Part shown: piece after piece, positions 1 to 5,168 of the stretch
Layout of the letters: every line of letters begins with the position of its first letter
Numbering within the stretch: the first letter of the stretch is position 1
Assembly (NCBI GenBank): GCA_910577805.1
Contig: CAJTOE010000114.1
Location: forward strand, 1 to 7,811
Origin: an uncultured Oscillospiraceae bacterium
Lineage (GTDB): Bacteria; Bacillota; Clostridia; Oscillospirales; Oscillospiraceae
Direction: 5' to 3'
DNA length: 7,811 nt
Notes under the pieces: model-generated
What the model saw: only the letters and a program-made list of their open reading frames with translations
Told to the model about the DNA's origin: nothing
The model's database searches: none
Made by a program: the position numbers and the translations under genes

Positions 1-131
1 GCCTTTTTCGCAGTCGTTGTTTTCTTCGCAGTTGTCTTTTTCGCCGCAGTCGTTTTCTTAGCTGTGGCCGTTTTCTTCGCCGCCGCAGTTTTCTTTGCAG
101 TCGTCTTTTTTGCCGCAGCCGACTTTTTCGG
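1..131 (-). repeat. Degenerate coding repeat for the Lys/Ala/Thr tail of TopA
   Basis: Read on the minus strand, this stretch encodes about seven imperfect units of 5-6 residues, each ending in AKK and separated by Thr/Ala (for example TTAKK, TAAAKK, TATAKK). The DNA units vary mostly between AAA and AAG for lysine and at third positions, so it is a protein-level repeat with a decaying DNA repeat beneath it. The composition resembles histone-H1-like C-terminal tails, which in some bacterial topoisomerases, notably actinobacterial TopA, help hold DNA; that role here is inference. The array continues past the left edge of the window. Confidence 0.8.
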
Positions 132-2324
132 CTTCTCCTCCGCCTCCGCCGGTGCCTGCTCACTTTCTCCTTCTGCGGCGGGCTTCTTCACCCAGCCGCC
201 GCGTTTCTCCTCCGGCGTGAAGTTGCTGCACTCCTCATTAATACAGTACGGCTTCTTCGCCCCGCGCCCGGACTTCTTGAACATCGTCCAGCCGCACATC
301 GGACAACTATCCTTCACCGGCACATCCCAGGTCATAAAATCACACCGGCGGCTCTCGTCCTTGCTGTTCAAAAACTCACAGCAGTAGTACGTATACTGCT
401 TATTCGTCTTTTTGCTGGTGCCCGTCCGCTTGACTAGCCGTCCCCCGCACTTGGGGCATTTTCCGGGCATCTCCACCACCAGCGGCATCGTGAAATCACA
501 CTCCGGCCACCCAGGACAGGCCAAAAACCGTCCGAACCGTCCGGATTTCACCACCAGATTCTTGCCGCACTGAGGGCAAATCTCCTCCGACACCTCGTCG
601 GGAACTTTAATCCGCTCCCCGTCCAGCTCCTCCTCGGCCTTCTTCAGCTCACTTTCAAAGCCGTCATAAAAACTGCTTAAAACCTGCTTCCAGTTGGCGT
701 TTCCCTCCTCCACCTGGTCCAAGCGCTCCTCCATCTGCGCGGTAAAGGCCGGGTCCACGATGTCCTGGAACTTGTCCTTCATCAGCCCCGTCACCACCTC
801 ACCCAAAGGCGTGGGACGCAGGGCCTTGCCCTCCTTGACCACATATTCCCGGTTCAGAATGGTGGAAATCGTCGGCGCGTAGGTGGAGGGCCGTCCAATG
901 CCCTTCTCCTCCAATGCCCGGATGAGCGAGGCCTCCGTGTACCGGGCGGGCGGCTGTGTAAAGTGCTGGCCGGGCTTCAGGCCTTTCAAATCCAGCGGCT
1001 CCCCCTCCTTCAGATCAGGCAGAGGCGACTGCACCCCCTCCTCGTCCCGGTCGTCCTCGTACACTGCCTTATAGCCGGAAAATTTCAGGCTGGACCGGGT
1101 GGCGCGGAACACATATCCAGCGCTTTCGCTGTCGATGGCGATGCTGTCGTACACGGCGTTCGCCATCTGGCAGGCCAGAAACCGGCTCCAGATCAGCTTG
1201 TACAGCTTATACTGCTCGGCTGTCAGGCTCTTCTTGATCTCGTCCGGCACTAAATTTACGTCCGAAGGCCGGATGGCCTCATGGGCGTCCTGGGCGTTGC
1301 CCTTGGATTTATAGCGCCGGGTCTGGGGCGGATAGTACTCGGTCCCGTAGCGCGTCTCAATAAAAGTCCGGGCGGCGTTCAAGGCCTCCTCGGACAGCCG
1401 CAGGGAGTCGGTACGCATGTAGGTGATCAGACCCACGGTGCCCTCCCCCTGGATGTCCAGGCCCTCGTAGAGCTGCTGGGCAATCGACATGGTCCGGGCG
1501 GGGGTCATATTCAGCTTGTGGCTGGCCTCCTGCTGCAGGGTGGAGGTCGTGAAGGGCGGCGCGGGACTGCGGTTCTTCTCCTGCCGCTTCACCTTGGCTA
1601 CGGTGAATTTCTGCGCCTGGACCTCCCGCATCACCTGCTCCGTCTCCTCCTGGGAGTGAAGCTCCATTTTTTTCTCCCGGCCGTAGAACTGGGCCTGAAA
1701 GCTGCCCAGATTGGGAGAGACCCGCTCCAGATTGGCCTCGATGGACCAGTACTCCTGGGGGACAAAGGCCCGGATCTCCTCCTCTTTTTCGATCACCAGC
1801 CGGGTCGCCACGGATTGCACCCGCCCGGCGGACAGTCCCCGGCGTATCTTCCGCCACAGAAGCGGCGAAAGCTGATAGCCCACGATACGGTCCAGGATAC
1901 GCCGGGCCTGCTGGGCGTCTACCAGATTCTGGTCGATGGGCCGCGGCTGGGCGATGGACTCGTTGACCACCTTTTTGGTGATCTCGTTGAACGTCACCCG
2001 GTAGACCTTGTCGTCCGGGATGTTCAAAAGCTCCTTCAAATGCCAGGAGATGGCCTCTCCTTCCCGGTCTGGGTCGGTGGCCAGATAGACTTTGTTGCTC
2101 TTTTTCGCGGCCTTTTTCAGCTCGCTTATGGTCTCCTCTTTCCCCTTGATGGGCTGATAGTTGGGAATGAAGCCGGCCTCGATGTCCACACTGAGCTTGC
2201 TTTTCAGCAAGTCCCGCACATGGCCCATGGAGGCCTTCACTTCATAGCCTGGACCTAAATATTTACCAATCGTCTTCGCCTTGGACGGAGACTCTACAAT
2301 CACCAAATCCGTTTTTTCTGCCAC
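1..2324 (-). CDS. topA: DNA topoisomerase I (type IA), 3' end beyond the window
   Basis: Relaxes negatively supercoiled DNA by cutting and rejoining one strand through a 5'-phosphotyrosine link. The product starts at a GTG (2322-2324), preceded by GGAGGG (2333-2338) at 8-base spacing. At least 774 codons lie in the window and no stop is reached. Toprim domain at the N-terminus: VIVESPSKAK with the conserved Glu at residue 11, and the acidic DPDREGE motif at residues 84-90. The catalytic tyrosine is Y302 in GLITYMRTDS. Residues 583-699 hold three Cys-rich zinc-ribbon-like modules (starting CPQC, CPKC and CPMC). From about residue 700 the chain becomes a low-complexity tail, first Glu/Ala/Pro and then repeated AKK-type units, making the protein longer than the usual 690-residue Firmicutes TopA. 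It is the last visible gene of a methyltransferase-dprA-topA operon, 30 bases after dprA. The family call is certain; only the C-terminal end is unknown. Confidence 0.97.
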   Translation of the reverse strand, partial: MAEKTDLVIVESPSKAKTIGKYLGPGYEVKASMGHVRDLLKSKLSVDIEAGFIPNYQPIKGKEETISELKKAAKKSNKVYLATDPDREGEAISWHLKELLNIPDDKVYRVTFNEITKKVVNESIAQPRPIDQNLVDAQQARRILDRIVGYQLSPLLWRKIRRGLSAGRVQSVATRLVIEKEEEIRAFVPQEYWSIEANLERVSPNLGSFQAQFYGREKKMELHSQEETEQVMREVQAQKFTVAKVKRQEKNRSPAPPFTTSTLQQEASHKLNMTPARTMSIAQQLYEGLDIQGEGTVGLITYMRTDSLRLSEEALNAARTFIETRYGTEYYPPQTRRYKSKGNAQDAHEAIRPSDVNLVPDEIKKSLTAEQYKLYKLIWSRFLACQMANAVYDSIAIDSESAGYVFRATRSSLKFSGYKAVYEDDRDEEGVQSPLPDLKEGEPLDLKGLKPGQHFTQPPARYTEASLIRALEEKGIGRPSTYAPTISTILNREYVVKEGKALRPTPLGEVVTGLMKDKFQDIVDPAFTAQMEERLDQVEEGNANWKQVLSSFYDGFESELKKAEEELDGERIKVPDEVSEEICPQCGKNLVVKSGRFGRFLACPGWPECDFTMPLVVEMPGKCPKCGGRLVKRTGTSKKTNKQYTYYCCEFLNSKDESRRCDFMTWDVPVKDSCPMCGWTMFKKSGRGAKKPYCINEECSNFTPEEKRGGWVKKPAAEGESEQAPAEAEEKPKKSAAAKKTTAKKTAAAKKTATAKKTTAAKKTTAKKTTTAKK

Positions 2325-2354
2325 GGTGGATACCCTCCAACTTATCTGAAAAAC

Positions 2355-3584
2355 TTAATCTGCCAGCTCGACCTGGCACTGGAACCGCCGTCCCGGCCCC
2401 TCGCTCACCGCCCCCTGTATCTGGAGCAGGGTCAGGGCGCTCTGCACCCGGTTGACGGGGATCTGTGTCCGCTCCACCAGCTCGTCGGCGGACAGACTGC
2501 CTTTGTCCAGCGCCAGCAGCAGCGTCAGCTGGTCGTCGGTAAACAGACTTGTCTGCTCCTCGCGGGAAATTTTCGGTTTTTTCGGCCCCTCCGGGACCGG
2601 CTCTCTCTCCGGCTCAGGCACGGGATGCTCCGGGGGCACCGGCGCCAGTGCAGATATCCGCTCCTCCCGTTCCTGGGGAGACAGCGGGGTCCTGCCCGCC
2701 AGTTTGGCCGGAAAACGGTCCCGGTATTCCACCAAAATATCCTCGCCGCAGGTGACGGCGTGTGCCCCCTGCCGGATCAGCCAGTTGGTGCCCACGCTCA
2801 TTTCCGAAAAAATGCTCCCCGGCACGGCGAATACATCCCGGTCCTGCTCCTGGGCGTGGTTGATGGTCAGCATCGTCCCGCTGGCCCGCTTACACTCCAC
2901 CGCCAGCACACCCAGGGACAGCCCGCTGATAATGCGGTTGCGGACCCGGTAGTGGCTCCTGTCCGTGCGGGTTTTGGGGGGATACTCCGAAATCAGCATC
3001 CCGGTCACCGCGATATCCTCCTGAAGCGCCCGGCTGGAGGCGGGATAAAACACATCCAGGCCGTTGGCCAGCACCGAGACGGCCCGGCCGCCGCCCTTCA
3101 GCGCCCCCTGGAGGGCCATCGCGTCCACACCTTGGGCAATGCCGGACACCACCAGGGCTCCGCCCCGCGCCAGCTCCAGGCCGATCCGGGACGCCGCGCT
3201 TTTCCCGTAAGCGGTACACTCCCGCGCGCCTACGATGCCAATGGCGGCTTCCTCGTCAAAATCAAAGCTTTTTCCCTGCATGTACAGCAGCATGGGTTTG
3301 TCGTGGAGCTGGTTCAGACGGTCTGGGTAGTCCGCGTCCTGGCAGGTCATCAAACGGATGCCTAACCGGTCGCAGTCCCCTAAAATATCGTCTGCACGGG
3401 CGGTTCCCTTGTCCATCAGGCCCTTAATTATGCGCTCGTTCAAGCCTTCGATCTGCTTAAAATCACTCTGGGTGCCGTAAAAGGCCCGCTCCGGGGAGCC
3501 GAAGTACTCCACGACTCTCCGCGCCGCGCCCGGCCACATGGAATTCCGTGTGGTCAGCCAGACCCAATATTTCAAATTTGCCAT
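2355..3584 (-). CDS. dprA: DNA-processing protein DprA (Smf/CinA-LOG fold)
   Basis: Binds incoming single-stranded DNA and loads RecA onto it during natural transformation; it is also found in many species not known to be competent. The ATG at 3582-3584 (MANLKYWVWL) is chosen over an in-frame start 63 bases upstream because GAGGTG (3591-3596) sits 6 bases before it, and because the longer form would overlap the upstream gene. The product is 409 residues. Residues 1-65 form a helical N-terminal region with a helix-hairpin-helix-like stretch (FKQIEGLNERI). Residues 115-285 form the Rossmann-like core with GIVGAREC, VVSGIAQGVDAMA, GLDVFYP and the RVRNRIISGLS signature. Residues 290-342 are a Pro/Glu-rich linker. 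Residues 345-405 form a winged-helix domain. The ribosome binding site overlaps the stop of the methyltransferase gene, which suggests coupled translation. Full length, with no sign of damage. Confidence 0.96.
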   Translation of the reverse strand: MANLKYWVWLTTRNSMWPGAARRVVEYFGSPERAFYGTQSDFKQIEGLNERIIKGLMDKGTARADDILGDCDRLGIRLMTCQDADYPDRLNQLHDKPMLLYMQGKSFDFDEEAAIGIVGARECTAYGKSAASRIGLELARGGALVVSGIAQGVDAMALQGALKGGGRAVSVLANGLDVFYPASSRALQEDIAVTGMLISEYPPKTRTDRSHYRVRNRIISGLSLGVLAVECKRASGTMLTINHAQEQDRDVFAVPGSIFSEMSVGTNWLIRQGAHAVTCGEDILVEYRDRFPAKLAGRTPLSPQEREERISALAPVPPEHPVPEPEREPVPEGPKKPKISREEQTSLFTDDQLTLLLALDKGSLSADELVERTQIPVNRVQSALTLLQIQGAVSEGPGRRFQCQVELAD

Positions 3585-3594
3585 TTTATACACC

Positions 3595-4359
3595 TCAATC
3601 CCGGCGGGCCAGCTCCCATAGCAGGATTGCCGCCGCCGCTGCCGCATTCAGGGATTCGCACCGTTCCCGCATCGGAATGACAATACGCGTTTTGCTCAGG
3701 GCCAGCACCTCCGGAGAGAGTCCCTGTCCCTCGCTGCCCACCGCCAAGGCACACCGTCCGCCGTCAAGTGTACGGATGTCCTCCGTATGCTCCCCCAGGG
3801 CGGCGGCGTACAGGGGCAGGCCGGAGCGCTCCAACAGGCCGGACAGCTCCGTCGGCTCCAGCTCCCAGGCGGGCAGGCGGAAGCAGGCCCCCATGGTGGC
3901 GCGCACCGTCTTGTGCCCCCAGGGGTCGGCGCACCGGTTGACCAGCAGCAGTCCATCCGCTCCCAGCGCGTCGGCTGTCCGCCAGATCGTCCCCACGTTT
4001 CCGGGGTCCTGCAAGCCGTCCAGCACCAGCCACCGCCGTCCGGACAGCCGCTCCGGAGGGGTGGTTTTGGGGATTTTGCCCAGAAACAGCGCCCCCTGGG
4101 GGCTTTTCATGGGGGACACAGACTGCATCACATCCTCCGGCACCAGGACCTGGCGCACGGTATCCGGAAGTGCGGGCAGTCTGGCCTGCGGGGTGTACAG
4201 CACGGCGGTCAGCTCCGCCCCCCAGCGCACCGCCTCCTCCAGCAGCTTTTCTCCGTCACCGGCGAACTCCCCCGCCTCCCGGCGGGCGGACCGGCTGGAA
4301 AGCAGCTGGCGCACATGGGCAATGAGAGGATTTTTGCGGCTGGTGATCGTCTCCTGCAA
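3595..4359 (-). CDS. SpoU/TrmH-family RNA 2'-O-methyltransferase
   Basis: Predicted SAM-dependent enzyme that methylates a ribose 2'-hydroxyl in tRNA or rRNA; the substrate cannot be read from the sequence. Starting at TTG (4357-4359) it has 254 residues, close to the 250-260 usual for the family. GGGAGG lies 8 bases before that TTG, whereas a TTG 66 bases further upstream overlaps the -35 box of the promoter and cannot be the start. Residues 1-95 form the substrate-binding N-terminal part (TSRKNPLIAHVRQL, DGEKLLEEA). The SPOUT trefoil-knot motifs follow: motif 1 DPGNVGTIWRTADALGADG (N121, R127), motif 2 AVGSEGQGLS (208-213) and motif 3 IPM...ESLNAAAAAAILLWEL (228-250). Motif 3 has Ala residues where many members have NVSVA, a mild variation. 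It is the first gene of the operon; dprA begins 10 bases after its stop. It could correspond to the YsgA or RlmB subgroup. Confidence 0.93.
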   Translation of the reverse strand: MQETITSRKNPLIAHVRQLLSSRSARREAGEFAGDGEKLLEEAVRWGAELTAVLYTPQARLPALPDTVRQVLVPEDVMQSVSPMKSPQGALFLGKIPKTTPPERLSGRRWLVLDGLQDPGNVGTIWRTADALGADGLLLVNRCADPWGHKTVRATMGACFRLPAWELEPTELSGLLERSGLPLYAAALGEHTEDIRTLDGGRCALAVGSEGQGLSPEVLALSKTRIVIPMRERCESLNAAAAAAILLWELARRD

Positions 4360-4396
4360 GCGGCACGCCTCCCTCTGTCTTGTTGAATTCTTCCTT

Positions 4397-4425
4397 ATAA
4401 TAAAGGTATCCTCCGGCGTTGTCAA
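4397..4425 (-). promoter_or_regulatory. Sigma-A promoter of the methyltransferase-dprA-topA operon
   Basis: On the minus strand a perfect TTGACA (4420-4425) is followed after exactly 17 bases by TATTAT (4397-4402, five of six matches to TATAAT). Transcription would begin near 4390, about 30 bases before the TTG start at 4359. A run of seven T on the minus strand lies just upstream of the -35 box and could act like an UP element. The -35 box is also one arm of an inverted repeat, GTCAAG (4421-4426) and CTTGAC (4438-4443). The two boxes and spacer are seen directly; activity is inferred. Confidence 0.85.
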
Positions 4426-4452
4426 GGCAAAAAAACGCTTGACTGCACGAAA

Positions 4453-4737
4453 CTATTCCTGGACGCTTATCCCTTGCAGCCTTTCCAGCGCTTCCTTGTG
4501 GGGCAAACGGCACTCCCGCAGGTCGTAGTAATACGGGGCTGGGGGCGCGTGCTCCTCCGGCTCCCGAAGCCATGCGGTGCGCTCCCAGTTGTCCCATCGT
4601 TCGACGACTGCGTCTCCTAAAAGCAGCTCCAGCTTTTTCAAAGCGCTGTCCGCCGCCTACCAGACCTCCCGCTCCCGGCATCGCCGGTAAAGCGGACATT
4701 GGCACTTGCCCAACTGCGGAGTAGTATCGGTAGGCGC
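4453..4737 (-). pseudogene. Broken small reading frame with internal TAG, Cys-rich first half
   Basis: One minus-strand frame is open over this stretch apart from a single TAG at 4657-4659. Before the TAG it reads TPQLGKCQCPLYRRCREREVW, with three closely spaced cysteines. After it the frame continues AADSALKKLELLLGDAVVERWDN and ends in a normal TAG at 4453-4455. Both halves look like protein, and the second half is an amphipathic, charged sequence. No ATG or convincing ribosome binding site starts the first half, which runs directly out of the terminator hairpin. The downstream half could start at a TTG (4639-4641, 62 residues), but that TTG also lacks a clear ribosome binding site. The best reading is a remnant whose 5' end was lost and which gained a nonsense mutation. 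A short expressed 62-residue protein is the alternative. I do not recognise the family. Confidence 0.4.
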
Positions 4738-4769
4738 AAAAAAAAGCCTTCCCCCCTGGCGGGGGAAGG
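4738..4769 (-). terminator. Intrinsic terminator of the XRE regulator gene
   Basis: Transcripts of the minus strand leaving the regulator gene form a perfect 9-bp stem, CCTTCCCCC (4747-4755) with GGGGGAAGG (4761-4769), around a 5-base loop. On the minus strand this is followed after one C by eight T (4738-4745). The stop of the regulator lies about 40 bases upstream, so placement fits a rho-independent terminator. Confidence 0.85.
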
Positions 4770-4805
4770 TGGCACGGCGGAGCCGTGACGGATGAGGGGG
4801 AAGGC
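4738..4805. repeat. Compact multi-hairpin intergenic element
   Basis: Three nested or adjacent inverted repeats fill about 60 bases. GCCTTCCCCC (4746-4755) can pair either with the near GGGGGAAGG (4761-4769) or with the far GGGGGAAGGC (4796-4805). Between them lies a perfect 6-bp hairpin, CACGGC (4773-4778) and GCCGTG (4782-4787), with a 3-base loop. The element is bounded by its own terminal inverted repeat and contains no gene. That layout is typical of small dispersed intergenic repeats in GC-rich Clostridia, but only one copy is visible here, so dispersal is not shown. It includes the terminator of the neighbouring gene. Confidence 0.6.
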
Positions 4806-4809
4806 TGCT

Positions 4810-5037
4810 CTAGTCTTTCGGTTTCAGCAGAAGGAACGGTTCCACATCCAGGGCGTCGGCGATCTGGTAGAGGCGGTCCAGGGAAATACCGACAGCGGCC
4901 CGTTCAATTTTGCTCAGGTGGCTTGCTTCAATATTCAATTTGGCCGATAACTGGTACTGGCTCAAATCCTTCAAATTTCGATAGTAAGAGATATTCAAAC
5001 CAAGGAGCCGATGTCGTTCCGCGTATGCAGGGTTCAT
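4810..5037 (-). CDS. Small XRE-family helix-turn-helix regulator
   Basis: Predicted cytoplasmic DNA-binding regulator of 75 residues, essentially a single Cro/C1-type HTH domain with a short C-terminal tail (PFLLLKPKD). ATG at 5035-5037 is preceded by GAGGTGAT with 3-5 base spacing. The fold is plain: YYRNLKDLSQYQLSAKLN (19-35) gives helices 1 and 2, EASHLSKIERA (37-47) is the recognition helix, and ISLDRLYQIADALDV (51-65) gives helices 4 and 5. There is no dimerisation or sensor domain, so it resembles small phage-type or toxin-antitoxin-type regulators. Its DNA is visibly richer in A+T than the flanking housekeeping genes, hinting at acquisition. It is transcribed away from an unrecognised membrane protein gene, with repeated palindromic sites between them, so autoregulation and control of that neighbour are likely. 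The target sites are inferred. Confidence 0.9.
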   Translation of the reverse strand: MNPAYAERHRLLGLNISYYRNLKDLSQYQLSAKLNIEASHLSKIERAAVGISLDRLYQIADALDVEPFLLLKPKD

Positions 5038-5056
5038 GCTATCACCTCTGCATATT

Positions 5057-5072
5057 ATTCTACTGAATTCAG
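5057..5072 (-). promoter_or_regulatory. Weak -10 box and adjoining palindrome upstream of the XRE gene
   Basis: On the minus strand TAGAAT (5057-5062) matches the sigma-A -10 box at five of six positions and lies about 20 bases before the start codon. No good -35 box is present 17 bases upstream. The perfect 10-bp palindrome CTGAATTCAG (5063-5072) abuts the -10 box, in the spacer region of this promoter, where a bound regulator would affect initiation. Promoter assignment is tentative. Confidence 0.4.
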
Positions 5073-5085
5073 GTCTCGAAACGTA

Positions 5086-5121
5086 GGTATTGAAATTTCA
5101 TAAAAAGGTATTTATAATACC
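5086..5121. promoter_or_regulatory. Candidate XRE operator: repeated GGTATT half-sites over the promoter
   Basis: The half-site GGTATT occurs at 5086-5091 and again at 5107-5112, exactly 21 bases apart (two helical turns). It occurs inverted as AATACC at 5116-5121. The second and third copies form a perfect 6-3-6 inverted repeat covering the -10 box, and the first overlaps the -35 box. A further palindrome, GAAATTTC (5092-5099), sits between them. The arrangement is seen in the sequence; binding by the divergent XRE protein is inference. Confidence 0.6.
5090..5118 (+). promoter_or_regulatory. Strong sigma-A promoter of the membrane-protein gene at 5169
   Basis: TTGAAA (5090-5095; four of six matches to TTGACA) is followed by a 17-base spacer and a perfect TATAAT (5113-5118). 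Transcription would start near 5125, about 44 bases before the ATG at 5169. The -10 box lies inside a perfect inverted repeat, suggesting repression by occlusion. Confidence 0.82.
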
Positions 5122-5168
5122 ATATGAGGAAGTATCAATGACTATAAATGTAATAGGAGTGTCCACCA

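Noticed and set aside
1..131. CRISPR-like or satellite repeat at the left edge
   Set aside because: The units are 15-18 bases, degenerate and in frame with topA, encoding its lysine-rich tail; there are no spacers.
1281..2258. 325-codon plus-strand open frame
   Set aside because: Antisense to topA, whose Toprim and zinc motifs are unmistakable; the Leu/Gly/His-rich translation is typical of a GC-rich reverse shadow.
2625..3365. 246-codon plus-strand open frame
   Set aside because: Antisense to dprA; no recognisable domain.
3585..3647. N-terminal extension of DprA (21 residues, MRQRRRQSC...)
   Set aside because: It would overlap the end of the methyltransferase gene; the ATG at 3584 has a well-spaced ribosome binding site and gives the normal N-terminus.
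3548..4528. 326-codon plus-strand open frame
   Set aside because: Antisense to the methyltransferase gene, with Ser/Arg-rich low-information translation and no ribosome binding site.
4256..4705. 149-codon minus-strand frame across the methyltransferase promoter
   Set aside because: It covers the promoter and the methyltransferase N-terminus in another frame, and its translation is low-complexity Gly/Ala/Arg/Pro.
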